Positions 1 through 13,244 of a DNA stretch of 64,000 nt are shown one piece after another. A model generated the notes under the pieces. The model saw only the letters and a list, made by a program, of their open reading frames with translations. It had not been told where the DNA came from and did not search any database. Source of the DNA: Eleginops maclovinus (Eukaryota > Chordata > Actinopteri > Perciformes > Eleginopidae); contig NC_086362.1 of NCBI RefSeq assembly GCF_036324505.1, positions 11,839,043 to 11,903,042 of the forward strand, given 5' to 3'. The position numbers and the translations under genes were made by a program. Within the stretch, counting starts at the first letter, position 1. Every line of letters starts with the position of its first letter.

Positions 1-3000
1 ACCAATAACAATTTTAAAATGATTTCAAGGAAAAAGGTATTAATATTGCTATTAAACTTTAAGCGATGCATAATTTCTAATGAAAACATTTTAATCTATT
101 GCACCAAATCTCTTACCCTCACATGTTGAAACAATCTGTGCCTCTAAGGATCCAGACAACTAATGGTAGCCCAGAAAATCACTCAAGATATCGGAAAATA
201 GCTTAGTTTCTCAAACTCACTATTGTTACCTGGCAACAGGGCCTTATCCCGCCTCCTGTGGATGCAGCAGGATAAAAAATTACCTTGAATCCTTTTAAGA
301 CTCTTATTGTATTAGGCTTATCATAATTGTGTTGTCATGCTGATGTCTTTGTTTCTTGTCAGACAAATATTCGTCACACTTCAAATAGCACTTGCTTACT
401 TTATTTTGCATAATGAATTCCAGACACAGTTGACCATTTTTCTTTTATTGGTGGGTTTGTTTGTTAGCTGTGCTAACATCTCAGTGCTATGTAATTGAAC
501 AACTCTATTGAATTGGATTTAGCGTTGCTGCCCATGCATGAAAAAATAAACAAACACAAGTGGCATTTTAGTGTATGTGGATAAACACAATCCACCTCAT
601 ATTTAAAGTTGTAGTAAAGTTAAAGTTGTGTCTAAGCAAATGGAAATTGACAAACTATTTACCATATAATTAGGGCCTGGACACAGATGACTACAAAAGC
701 GTAGCTGTCATATTTCCAAAATTGCACTCTTTCTTAAGGCTCAGATGCCTCTGATGAGTCAAAATTGAAGATGGGAGAACCAAAGATAGGAGGTCGAGTG
801 AGAGTGATGCTTGTAAATGCCACATAAAATAAAAAATCTATCATGCTGGTGGCATGGTTAATGCTCTAACAAACCTCAGACCTATCATTACAAAAGCAAG
901 GAAAGGGTAGGGGGGTCAGGCTGTTATGAACGCTGCTTTAAGAAGAGCCAGTCAATATACAGTAAAGCACTGAGAATGTTAATAAGAGGGCAAAAGCAAC
1001 TTATCATTCAACTGCTGGTTGCTGCATTTAATCCTGCTTCTCTTTTATCTCACACACTCTTTTTGTCCAGGATCCTATTTGTACAATCTGGCTTTACCTC
1101 TGTTCGCGAGTGCCTATTCCTTATTTAGTAATAACAGAGGTCCTTGCATTATTTGAAGGTTGATATATGACTGAGATTTGTGTTAAAAAGAGAAAGAAAA
1201 TTTACCCATTTTATGTGATGCCTAAAGGCAGCTCGTCAGTTTAGACTGTGTCCTGAAGAAACAATCAGAATACTTTATTAATACGAGGGACGTTTTCATG
1301 ACAGTTGCACCATAATAGAGTGAAATAAATAAGTATGTATGCAAACCTAAGAAGGTGGAGTAGAAATGGCCAATAACAGTCTTAGCAGCCACTGGGACGA
1401 AGCATCTTAGTCAGAGCTTCTTAGGCATAGGAACAAGGCCAGACATGCTCGGCAGCACAAGACTCAAGCTCCTGCTGAGGCCATGCAATCATTTTCTCAT
1501 TGCCTACATTCACTTTCTGAATGGATAAAGTTTTCGGCGGAGGAGAAAACAGCCGATGATTGTTAATGGCCATTGAGATTGGCTTGACTGGAAGACCTCA
1601 CAGGTGTACCCCCGCCATGATGCCTTGCTCTATAATCTCATTTAGTACCAGGGCTTACACCTGAACTATTACTCAAACTATCTCAGATGACGGATGAGTA
1701 ATTGTACTGCCCTGTGAAAGACACTGTAATTAAGTGCCTGCCTCTTCTTATTTTAATTAGGATCCCAGCTCCACTGGGCACACTTCCCTCACCTCATGAG
1801 CTTGGTTGCATCTATGGTGTAAGTAGTCCCATTTGCCTTTTTTTCTTTTACATGTGGTCCGTCAGGAGTTAAAAAAAATGTGTGAGCTCATTCTTTAGTA
1901 AAGTTCTCTTGGACTACTGTTTTATTCCTGCTTTGGGTCTACAGATGCATCCCTGAAGCTCTTGGCACCCTCTGTGGTGAGCTGGGTGCCCTCGGTTTCA
2001 GTAATAACCTCAACAGCAGACTTGATGTCCAGAGGTCTGAAACTATGGAAGTGAGAACTCCATCCCTGTGTTATCATATATCTGCCACTGCTTTTCATGG
2101 CAAAAGTTAACTAATTGTGCTTGCCATGGTAAAAGCACATTGTTTGTTTTTCTCTTTAAAGAACAAAAGCCCACCCCTGGGAAAGGATATTTTTGTGCAC
2201 ACATGGCCTCAGGGCTTGCTTTATACCTTCTCTCATTTCATTTTTGAGTGTTATTTCTTTGAAGGGGTGTATTGATTAGGCCAAATGTGATGGTTTTACT
2301 TTGCCCCAGATACTTTATTTTCCTCTGATTGAACCCACTTTTCCACCGTTATTATTATCTTTCCTGTTCATTAAGTTTTATTGATTACACCCACTGTTTG
2401 TTTTTTGAAAATAGTTTGGATTCTTAGTGATTATGCATTCAAACAGTCTTAATTGTATGAGTGAGTTTGATGCTTGACCCATGACACTAAACTTTAGCAA
2501 CACTGACCCTGAACTGAGTAAATGCGATTTGCTGGCTAATTACTTTTTTTAATGTAATGCAACCTTTCCCCGAGCTCATCACTCACTAAAGAACATCATT
2601 TTAAAGTAATTACACTTCTACACCGGCAGTACTTTACAATAGCTTCACTTTTATCCTAAATAAAAATGTTGTGTCATAGAGTTGCAGACTCATGCTGCAC
2701 ATGTGGATGTCTCTTGACTTGAGATATTACTCAAGAAAAAAGTTTACTTATATGACATACATTTCTCTATTACAGGCCAAGGGCATATTAGTGAGAGACT
2801 GTTGAACAGACAGCAGAGATATAGGGGAAGCATGGGAACTTACAATACTTCTTTATATAGTTACTTATTTTCCGTTTAAATGCACTTCCCTGAACATCAA
2901 TGTAGCGTAAGTTTTAATTCATTATTATATTCAGTTGTTATGCATGATATTAGAGTGACATTTTACCATGCACCAGCGGTTAGCTTCACAGTATAACACC

Positions 3001-5455
3001 ACCACAGAGTTTCATTAAACCCACTGCTCTAACAGGCATTTTCACTCCTGCAAATTCAATTCAAATTTTCTTTGAAGTTGTCATGATATCAAGTACTGCT
3101 AATTGCATTTCCACAATATAAAACATAGAACTCATACTCACGTTCTTAAATGAAAATGCTCAGCCAATAGGAAGTCCCTTTCTCTATGAATGACATCTGT
3201 TGCGCCTTTCAGTAATCATAGTGACACAAACTAAATGTAAGTGTTTAACAATTTGAGTGTTTAATTAAGTATTGAGTGTTTTGCCTCCAAACAGAAATAG
3301 CTATAGACAATGTCAGACTCAGAAGCATGCAAGTTCAGTTTGATCAGAGAACATTGTGTAAAGGCCAGTGGATAAGTACTTGTCAGTGATTCCTTGAGGG
3401 GAAATTAAACTGAATGTCACATGCTGATCTCCTTGCCCTGTTACCGATTAAAAGCTCCTCCAAATGTTGTAGCTTAGGCACAACGTGTTCCTGGCTCCTT
3501 GGTTGGATGAATATTTTACCTTATGTCAAACTATGTAAAGTTAAAGTGTCTATCTCATTAGTAATATATGTGACATTTAATGTAAAACCGACACGAGATG
3601 TGCTATAGTTCTTCTGCAAATGTTACAGCAGACAGTGGACAAGTCAATGAATCCATAGCGACAGACGCAGGGAGCAGCAGATTACACTACTTCTGTTAAA
3701 TAATTTAAAATAAATATATCAAAATCATATGAATGTGATTTGAACACTGAGACATCTGGCTGTCATACAGTTACAGTGACCCAAGACCAAATATGTACAG
3801 GAGCAACAATGAGGCATACTTGATAGAAAATGCTAACATGTAATTCTTGTCACTTTTCTTGGTCAATAAAGTTAATAAGTACATTAATTACATGCCTAAT
3901 GTACACAGTCTCCCTTTCACTACCAGCGTAATACTCAACACCTCTTTGCTGGGTTCCATTTAATCAACATCAGTATGTAGTAGTTTATGAAAGTCCCTGG
4001 AGGTAGTTTTTTTCACCTAATATAATCTTGATTTCAGCACATATACAGTACAATACTTTGTTTTGTGTTTCATTCAAGGCCATGCACATGACCATTTTCA
4101 GTAGAAAAGCTTTTTATTACAATTCCAATAAAGGGTTTCCTGAGAGCCACTTGAAATAAACCATGCACAGGTGGTAATTGTCTGTGGTGAACCTCTGGCA
4201 TGGTATTCCATGCTATCCGATCCCTTGCACAACTCCCAAGAGCACAGTGGTGTAAATAGCCTACTGCGTCTATCCATTTATCCTATGAGGTGAAATTCAG
4301 TGGTAATAAGATCTTGATCAAGGCAGAATGCCAACAGTTTGCCTCGTTTGCTCACTGTTGAGGAAAATAAGCACAAAGTCATTCCAGCAGTTGGGTTGGC
4401 ACCTTTTTTTGAGAGGAGTATAGATTTCCCTCACAGTCTCTTAGGAATTCAGTAAATGCAAAGTCCTCTTTTCCTATGTTCATACTTATTATTTCTGTGT
4501 GGATACCACAGTTGCATTCACATTTAAAAAGACCACACCATGAGCAGAACAGGCTATTGTTTGATGCAAGCAAACAGAAGTGGTAAATGAAGCTTGAAAA
4601 CCAAGTAAGAGTCATGCTTAGTTCTGACTGAATGTAATGCTTTCTAATATGTTTTTTTTTATGTTGCCTCACGCCCCCTCTCTATGTCTCTATCTTATGT
4701 GTTTTTCAGAACTAGCTGCTCTGAAAAATAAAAGATGTTGTATATGCATGGGCAATTTAAAAAAGCTTAGTTAATAAGTCACAATAGCTTCTCATTCATT
4801 TATGTACGGGGAATACATGCAGTATGAAACACACAGACCTTCTAAACGTATTAACATTTTGATATCAGTTGGGTTATTTTAGCTGCTGCAGTTTGCATCA
4901 GTGCACTTCTAATGACTGAATCTACAGTATGTGTCCGAGGGTAAATATAGTATGCGGCTATTTCAAATCAATAGACCTTTATTATTGTAAGTATTTTAGG
5001 TGTGTGTGATCCCATTAGTGATATTTGTATTCAGTTGAATACCACCAGTTGTAGCCAGAATATTAGTTGCACCTGGGCATTTCCTTTGATCAGTGCAGAA
5101 GGCACTAGCTAAAACAACAGTGCTTCTTTTTCTATGAATTGAGAAATATCTAAATTAAATGTCTGAACTTACCGTTTAGATTTAAAAGAAAGAAAAGTGA
5201 AACACAAATGTTCTCCAGATGGTCAGCCCTGATGTCAACAGCACAGTGTGAGTGAGAGCTAAAGTTTTTTCAATCTTAGCTGAATAATTAGTATGTTGAC
5301 AAATGCTGCTAGCATACATTTAAAAGCATTCATAAATAACAAAAAGGCTAATTAGCTAAGATATGAGACAGCATTTAAAGTGTGTGTTTAATATATACCC
5401 CTTTCACAACTGAACAAATCATATATTGTATGGTTTTCTACTTTGTAGCCTTTTA

Positions 5456-5504
5456 ATAAAGAAGCTAACTGCTGTAGGTGAATAACAGCAGTTAGCTTCT
5501 TTAT
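5456..5504. repeat. perfect 19-bp inverted repeat (hairpin)
   Basis: The arms 5456-5474 and 5486-5504 are exact reverse complements over 19 bp, with an 11-nt AT-rich spacer. An RNA from either strand would form a stable stem-loop. The arms lack recognisable transposon termini, and no target-site duplication is obvious. It could be a tiny foldback element or the core of a small-RNA hairpin, but the loop and stem are short for a canonical animal pre-miRNA. Confidence 0.85.
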
Positions 5505-6342
5505 ATGTAATCTTACAGTAATAGTTTGCCTTCTAATAAATGTATAACTAGCAACTATTACACATGTAAGTACGGTCATGGATAATTTTCCATCTTTCCA
5601 ACCATGGTAGTGAGAGGATACATGCAGTGTTTGGTGGTTGTCATACAGTGGGACAAAAGCCCACCAGCCTTGGCCTCAGTGTGTTTCTTTGAAATACTGA
5701 GTATGTTGATGGTGTCCAGCAGGGGTTATTTACTATACTATACGTTATAGAGACTTTATGGCTCTACCCCCGGGTCTTATCGGCTCTCTAGAGTGATGTA
5801 TCATCAATAAAACATGGTCACCCTAGCCCTGAATCCCATGCTGTAAAGATGGTGTGCTGCCATGATTTTATATTTGTACACAGCTGCCATGGTAGAATAT
5901 CACTCGGAGCTTCTACTGTATGCTGCTCGCACGTCTTTGTTTTCTCTGGTGTGGTAGCTGTGGCCTGGAAGAAGTGGAAAGGCATGATAGATGAACTAGG
6001 TTTGACTATATATCTCTTCATTTGCTATCTTTTCTTCTCGACTCACACCCTCACTCACGTCGTAGTCCCCCTCTTTGTGTTAGAGCATGTTGGTTGGTGT
6101 CAGAGCAGGCAGGGCAGCCGATAGCACTCGAGAGCCATTCGGAGCCTTGTCAAAATCCAGGATGTTATAAAAACATGCCTTGTAGAATAGTGTTCATTCA
6201 GCTGGCACCTTTTCTTCCTTTGCCTTCTTCCACCACTGTGGACAGTTAAGCTCTGTTTTAGCTCTTGTGCCTGGACTATAGATCAAGAACAATGTCGCCT
6301 CTGTTAAGAAAAGCGAACCTGAGCTCCTTCTGCTCTGGCAGG

Positions 6343-6421
6343 GCTTCTCACTCTCCTCACTCTTCTCACTCTCCTCACTCTTCTTACTCTCCTCGCTCTT
6401 CTTGCTCTCCTCGCTCTCCTC
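6343..6421. repeat. minisatellite, 9-bp pyrimidine-rich units
   Basis: A degenerate tandem array of 9-bp units of the type CTCCTCACT / CTTCTCACT / CTCCTCGCT. It is pyrimidine-only apart from the A/G at one position per unit. The period is a multiple of three, so all frames stay open. That explains the Glu/Ser/Lys-rich minus-strand frame (6194-6592, 132 aa), which I do not regard as a gene. Confidence 0.75.
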
Positions 6422-7989
6422 TATGTGTTGGGACCGAAGAGCTTTCTTGTCACCTTGGCTGTGAAATGGTAGCCAGCCCGCCAGTATGAAAGGCAGCCTA
6501 TCCTGGACCACTTTGTTTATGGCTGGTAGTGATGTATTGCAAGGGGACTCAGTGGGCGAAGGTGTAAATCTCCATCTCCTTACACTGTCCATTAAAGTGA
6601 GCCATTGAACTTTATCTTCCTATGTCTTAGGATCAATTTTCAAACAAACAGTGCCATTAAACGATAATAAACCTTACCTTTTTTTTTCAACTTTTGTTTG
6701 TTCCCTATGTTCAAACTATATGGTACATTTTTCACAGTTTTATCAATAATCTATATATAATTTAAGTTGTTTCATATTTAATTAATAATGCAATAATACT
6801 CTGTCAAGGTTGTATACCAAAAGAGTTTGTTAGTTTCTTGGCTAGATCGTATCAGTATTAATTAACTGCCGTCTCATCACACATCACAACAGATGTGTTA
6901 GGACAGACAACAAAAATGCAGTAGTTGTGTTTGACAGGTCACTAACAAGAAGGCACCCTGGTCCGATGCACGTGTTTTTTTGCAGCAGGTGCAGAAATTC
7001 CTCTGCGATAACAGTTCAACCTCCCTGGATAAAAATGTTGATTTTCACAAGCTAATTGGATGCTCCTCCACCCCAAATCGATCGTAACACCTACTATATA
7101 CTTGGCTTAATATGTAACACCTGCCAACAGCTCCAAGTTTTAATTAGGAATTTAACTTGTCAGGATGAATCAATACATCAGATGAACATTATGCATTCTT
7201 ATTAAAACTTTTTTTTTCCATTTTTGAGTCATCTATTGAACATGGGAAGGGATCCAAAAGGAGTATGAACCTTGCTGGGTTCCCTTTTATTGAGCAGTGT
7301 ATGAGGTATTCAGTGGCCCTTCTCTCAATCTATCACATTTCTGATTCTGACAGTGGCTGTGCGTAGCGTAAAGTCTTCCTGAACCATCACAGGTGGACGT
7401 GCCATGTCATTCTTTCAGGACAATGTTAGGCCTACTATGATGTTCAAACTTTGTATTTAAATGCATGAAAAGTCATTATACATTATAATACACTACTTTT
7501 CTTGGTTTATAAAATTGGTGTTCTTTCTTGTTTTATATTAGTTATAATTAGTGGCATTTTTCTTTGCTAGGCTATTTTTGCTTTGAAAACTTGCTTAATT
7601 GGTTAATCTGGTATGTGGTACATGCATTTAGTGAAAACATTTTACACAATCTTTATTTAAATAAGTTCGAGAAGAAACAAGTGGAAAATGAATGTCAAGA
7701 AGTTAGCTGAGAGGCATTCTTGTGACCTTTTTTTAAACTTGTTTTATAAAGAAAATATGAGTATGCCTTCTGATCATCCTTGGTAGTTGTTTTCCTACAC
7801 CATCACAATTAGCAGCTCTGCTAGATGTCTAATGCTAATTGCAGAGTGTGCTTCTCTTTCTTACTCCCACTGCTATTATATCAAATGTTGCCATAGCTAT
7901 CTTCCTGTGAGCAGGTGTACTCAAATTACATGTTTCTTTGCTCTTTGAACTAAGCCGTCTTTTTTTTTCTTCTCTTTCTTCTTCTACAG

Positions 7990-8007
7990 GTGACTCATCT
8001 CCAGTCG
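7990..8007 (+). other. candidate 18-nt microexon
   Basis: A long T/C-rich tract ends in CTTCTACAG at 7989. It is followed by 18 nt that read DSSPV in one phase and VTHLQS in another, and then by a consensus donor GTAAGT (8008-8013). An 18-nt exon would insert six residues without shifting the frame, as seen for neural microexons in vertebrate adhesion and synaptic genes. No neighbouring exon of the same gene is recognised in the window, so the host gene is unknown and the call rests on the splice signals alone. Confidence 0.3.
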
Positions 8008-8013
8008 GTAAGT

Positions 8014-11000
8014 TGTCTTCTTTCTATGCCTATTGCCCCAATGCATATTCTTAAATATGGCCCCACTTCCATAGCAACTGAAAGGTTACATCCCGTTTTT
8101 ATCCTACATTGCAGATAGGCTTGTGTGAACAATAACAGGAAGACGCACACACCAACAATTATCTCTTTAATTTGCAGTTGGTGTTTAAAATGCTAATTAT
8201 TGGTGCCTTTCCCCCCATCTCTCATTTCCAGTCTTAATGCCTCGCTGTTATTCCATATTGCCCGGTACATTACCTTCTATTTGTCATGACTGCACTGATT
8301 TCCTGATATTTACTGTTAGATGACAAGACGCTTAGTCCGTGCTTTGAGAGTCTCATGGACTGCATTACTTTGAAGTATACAGTTTTGAGCAATTTAATTG
8401 TTAGTTTTGGTTATTATCAGGATCCGGGATTCAATAGCTGTTCCTCTTTCATTCTTAAGTTCATGAAGTTTGAGAAAGTGACTCATGTATTGGCTGAGAA
8501 TCAATGGTTTAGATTGAGGTATTGATTTCAGTGAAAGCTTACCATGAGTTCCACCCATTTTCACTACTATCGGTGGCTATCGCTGTCTTTTAGCTATCTC
8601 TTCTACATTACACAACATTTTAAATGACTTTCAGCAACTTATGAGTAAAATACAAAGTAATAGGCAAATTCCATTTCACCGTCTATGTTGTTGAGTACTA
8701 ACCTCAAGTGCTCCAGACCATTGAGTGATTTATTAAACATAAACAGTTACTCTGCTAATATGCTGACACACATGTCACAGTACACTAGCTTTCTATCAGC
8801 ATTCATTTGGAATCATCATTGGTGGAGAACATGGACCATAGGATTGAATATTGGGATGAAAGCAGAGATGGACAAACTAATGGGACGTTTCAAAACCTCA
8901 CATAAACAATGAGGAAATGAGATGGGTAGAGTTTAAAACTCCAGCTCGCTGCACTTTGTATCAGCATTTTAGTGATGTGTCAGTGTTATCACTCGCCTCC
9001 TAATAATTAGCTTTGTCTCACTGCTGTACCTACTATGCATTATAAACGAGCAATAGCAATCAGCAGAATGTGTAGCACGCACCAAGAAAAAACATGCAGT
9101 CTTTTTCACACAGTCATGGTAAAAAGAAACATAACCAATTATATGGTAAATATTCAAGCAAGTCTCCTTATCATATTATGTAAATCATTTTTATTTGTAT
9201 GTGTGTGAGTCTGCTCGTCTAGCTTTGTCCAGTGAGTGTTGATTCAGAGGTCTGATGTCGTCTGAATACTAATGTGGGATTATGTCTGTCTGTGGCAGCT
9301 TGGAAACTAGGTGGGCTCTGCCGGTTTGGTTAGGGACATGTTCACCCTTGGGGTGCAGAGGGAAATATGTTCAAATACCAGATCCATTTCTTAACGCCCT
9401 GAAAAAATTACGATTCAGAGAGAGATGAATAAAAACTAATTAAAATTCGATCTGGGGGCAGGTGCAAATTAAGTTCTATCTTTATTAGGACCAGGGGCAA
9501 TAAGAGGGGGACATTCTGTTATTTTATGAGTCTGTGAGTTCATCAGTGTTCTTGCATGTTGACATTTTGGTGTATGCACATTTTGCAAACATTAGATTTT
9601 TAACCAAGAGATATTTTATTAGTCAGCCTTAATACATTTTCTGAGCAGTTCAGCACTTCATTTATTGTTTTGCTGTTGTTTTTCTTTTTCATACACTGGA
9701 GCATATACTGTTATTTGAGCTCAATTGCAGCACTGCAGTCCAACATTTAAAATAACATTGGTAAAGGGTATGTTAGTTTTGGATGGAACCTACGTTTCAT
9801 TGTTTCTTTAAATTAAGGTGTGCACAAAAACTCATATTTTGCAGTGAGGCAGTCATTAACCAACTTATGATCGTGAATAATGCTCGTCCGATCAGTTTTG
9901 CACTGGTAAGATCCACTCATCCTACTTTTCTGTTTAAAGAACAGGTTAATATCAATCACATCATTCAAAAATACATTCCACACCATTCCAAAACTTTGAC
10001 AATGGGTCCTAAAACTATCAGCTAAAAGTACAATATTTCAGTTTTTCGACACAGTCTCTGTTTTTCTATTCACTGCCAGGCTTATGAGGCAAGTAGCAGC
10101 AGAGGTAATTGATGTCCCTTGAATGTAGAGGCAGGCAGGCAAGCACACTACAAACACAGATCCTTATCCTACTGCTGAATTTCATTCTGACTCCAAAAAA
10201 TGGCATTGGCAGAGGCATAGACATCTTTCTGTGCACATCTCTCTGTCTCTCTCAAAGCCTTGTTCTCTGCGGCTCAAATGATTAGCATCTTCCTTTCCCT
10301 TTTTTCGCCCTCCCTCCCTTGAATGCCAACCTCAGGCTAGTCAGAGCCAGCCGAAGCCTCTTCAAGCTGATGCTGCTTTGGGATTGGTTTGATCACCACA
10401 CATGGTACTAACGATGCTCAGTGAACCACACATCTACAATTAGGATGGGGAAATAAGGGATTCAGGCTCTGTGTCTGGGGACAGCACTTAATAGAGCACA
10501 TTGTTCATATAATATTCATACAAAACCAATAACATGTATAAATACACTATTGTTTTTACATTTACTCATAGTTATTTTCATACAACTCCCAAAGTATAGC
10601 ATTGTGAATTCACAGTTGGAAATTCATTATGTAAAGTTACTTTATTCCAGGCAAATACAGGCATGACAGACAGCCCCACTGTGAACATTGAAACGGTTCA
10701 CAACTGTCCTAATTTCATATTAAGATGCTGCACTCTCAGGCAATTTTTGGCAGCAACCTGACTACCTAATTGAACAAGTCTTAAGCATCAGTCACAAATG
10801 TGAAATCCAAGACAATAAAACACTCTGTCTTTTCCCAGGAAACACAACCAGTACTTAAGTAATTTCCCCTGCCTGGTGATAAACAGCACAGGCTCAAAAG
10901 AGCAAAACAAAATGGCTGATCCACAATAATGCTGCCGAGCCAGTGGCCAGATTTACATACTAGAGTAGGGCGGTAATGAGATATCTACCTGAGATAATTA

Positions 11001-12718
11001 CTACTCAAGGCGTCCAGCTCTTACCTCCTACCGCAGGGAACCAGTTTAACTCACTACAATTAAACGGCCACTCATTTGCTCCATTTGAGACATCATTTAT
11101 GCCTTTTTCTGCTCCACCATGTCCTAACACAATCGTGGCGAATAGAGAGAAAACTTGGACAAGCCAGATGAAAACATGGATATATAGATTAGAAAATGAC
11201 ACAGACTAGTAGAGGCAATAATTATTTTTGTCCCTACTTATCTACTCACTCCTGGCATTGATATGCATCTCACATGTGAACTAAATCTGATTAGCTGGAT
11301 TACATTTTCTATTTATCGCAAAAGGTATCTTTTCCTTATCAAAATGTTCTTCTTGTGGAGTATGTCTTTTCTTAAACTGCCATTGGACACCTTTTCTTGC
11401 TTGCTACTAATGAATACCCTGACTGTTTTGACCAGGATTCTTGTCCTATTTTATTTAGCTTTTAGGGACTATTTACTGTATTTGTTTAGGCATTGTATGT
11501 TTACATTGTTGGTATACAATATGTGCATCAGTAGTTTAATACCCACATTCTTCATTGCTATTGTTAACATTTATTTTAGGCATTTCATGTTTGACTCTGC
11601 GAGTATATCAAACTATAAAGGTCTGGCTCTTTACACAGTGAGACCATGGTGTGGTTTTGACATAAAATCATCAATCTTTATGACGTAAAAATCCTGACTT
11701 GTTAAACATTTATGTTGCCGACAGTGACTCTGTAACTGCTCTGCTGACTTTCTACCCTTTTGTGGAGGCTGGAGGAATCCCTGGCATGGCCATCACTCAA
11801 ACCTACTGCTGTTATATTTTATCCTTGTCTTGTCGCAAACGAATAAATTAAACTGTAATATCTTGACTACCGAGGAACTGCGGTGGATAGTTATAAATGA
11901 TGCCGTGCCGATAGTGTGTGATGGTTAAGCTCAGTGTATTCAGCTGAGAGACTACACACTTGGAATAAGAGATGGAGGGCACCGCTAGATCTACATTGGT
12001 TCCAGCGTGTGAAGATTAACAGCGTCGGCTTCCATTAGCCTCAGAGTAATTGTTAAGACAGCGATGAACAGTCCATAGCTCTAATCCCCAAATCAAAGAG
12101 AAGTTGCGCAGACCACCAACATTCAGGTTTGATTTCCTTCACTCCAAAAAAAAAGACATGACCTAATCTTCGCATCCTTTTCGGAGATCACAGCACAAAA
12201 GGGATATTTACTAATTAGCAAGAATGTGAGCCAGGGTTCCTTGAAGCCACTTGCCACAGAACAGTAATAATAATGCAAGCTTTATTTAAGGTGCTACTTT
12301 AAGTAAGTCTGGAGATGTTTTAACATGCAGTAGGGTGTGACATACAGCACACTGTGAGGTAAAAATGAGAGGAAGAAAGTAGTTTTGGAGTGTGACTACA
12401 AAGACAGATGTGTGTGGAGAAGGGAGAAATATAGAGACATGAAAAGTTAAGGGAGAACAAAGCATGTTGAGTAGTGAGCATGGTTAGTGTTGTTGTTTTA
12501 TTGTGCATGCAGTGTGCAACTGATGCACTCCAGTAAGACACAGTGGCATAATCCTGAAGAAGCAACACTATCAACAGACAAAGACTTGCATACAATATAT
12601 TCTTCCAATTTGACCTGACCTGGCAGCTAATTCCACATTTTTATGAACACAAAATTGTCGATACCCCTTCATATTTCCTTCCCGGCATCAATTCAAACAG
12701 TGTCTGTTCTGCCCTCAC
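8014..12718. other. non-coding stretch, no gene recognised
   Basis: AT-rich unique-looking DNA. The longest open frame (11263-11688, plus, 141 aa) is hydrophobic, as expected from translating T-rich DNA, and has no recognisable family. I see no splice-flanked conserved exon, RNA gene or transposon terminus. Confidence 0.55.
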
Positions 12719-13213
12719 TGTTGTATGCAGACAGATAACTCCTCGACAAGTGGCAAGCGTTTATCCTCTTTAATAAGATGTGTTACCTCCACAAGTCAAC
12801 ATAGTAAAACTGAAAGAAAACACAATATACATCGAAATTAGACCCTTAGTTGTGATACAAAAATATACATACCACGGTTCATTACGTCACAAAAACCACA
12901 AAATATCCACATGAATCACGATCCACTTAACATAGAAACATCTAAATAAACATAGATATCCACTTGTGAATATGTAAGGAACCACAATACTCACAGACAA
13001 TGCTATCCACAACATAGCGAAGAAGGATGGATGCAGATTCAAACTTCATGATAATTATCTCTGTCCTTGTCGACCACTACTAACATGTGGTAACACTTCC
13101 TATATTTACTCTGTGAGGCCTTCCCATTGGCTGCTACCAAACACAGAAGAAATAAAACTAAAAGCAACAGCACCACCTGCTGGCTGGAGTAAGAGGGCGT
13201 CTTACACAGCACA
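12719..13213 (-). repeat. 3' LTR of the BEL/Pao element
   Basis: On the minus strand the LTR starts TGTGCTGTGTAAG at 13213, directly after a purine-rich tract (GCGGGGAG). The pol stop lies just upstream. The 3' end is either at 12719 (ending CATACAACA) or at 12781 (ending GAGGTAACA); both give a TG...CA LTR, of 495 or 433 bp. No second LTR is in the window, so neither boundary can be checked by alignment of a pair. Confidence 0.6.
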
Positions 13214-13223
13214 CTCCCCGCTT
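13214..13223 (-). promoter_or_regulatory. polypurine tract of the BEL element
   Basis: On the minus strand AAGCGGGGAG immediately precedes the proposed LTR start. In LTR retrotransposons such a tract primes plus-strand DNA synthesis. Its position between the end of pol and the LTR supports the LTR boundary at 13213. Confidence 0.5.
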
Positions 13224-13244
13224 GACATCTATGAGATGTCACAA

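Larger units (their letters stand above)
1..7989. other. non-coding stretch, no gene recognised
   Basis: AT-rich unique-looking sequence. Only short open frames with no recognisable domain occur (for example 64 aa at 3414-3608 and 97 aa at 4379-4672 on the minus strand). The items I can name inside it are the hairpin at 5456-5504 and the minisatellite at 6343-6421, listed separately. It could be intronic or intergenic; the candidate microexon at 7990 slightly favours an intron. Confidence 0.6.

Noticed and set aside
1759..1818. Possible exon between TTTTAATTAG and GTAAGTAG
   Set aside because: Splice-like borders and two open phases, but the translated residues match nothing I know and the acceptor tract is interrupted; weaker than the 7990 candidate.
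6194..6592. 132-aa minus-strand frame with Glu/Ser/Lys repeats
   Set aside because: The repeated part is the translation of a 9-bp pyrimidine-rich minisatellite, and the flanking residues match no family I know.
11263..11688. 141-aa hydrophobic open frame that could look like a membrane protein
   Set aside because: The hydrophobicity follows from T-rich DNA (Phe, Leu, Ile codons); no family is recognised and there is no splice context.
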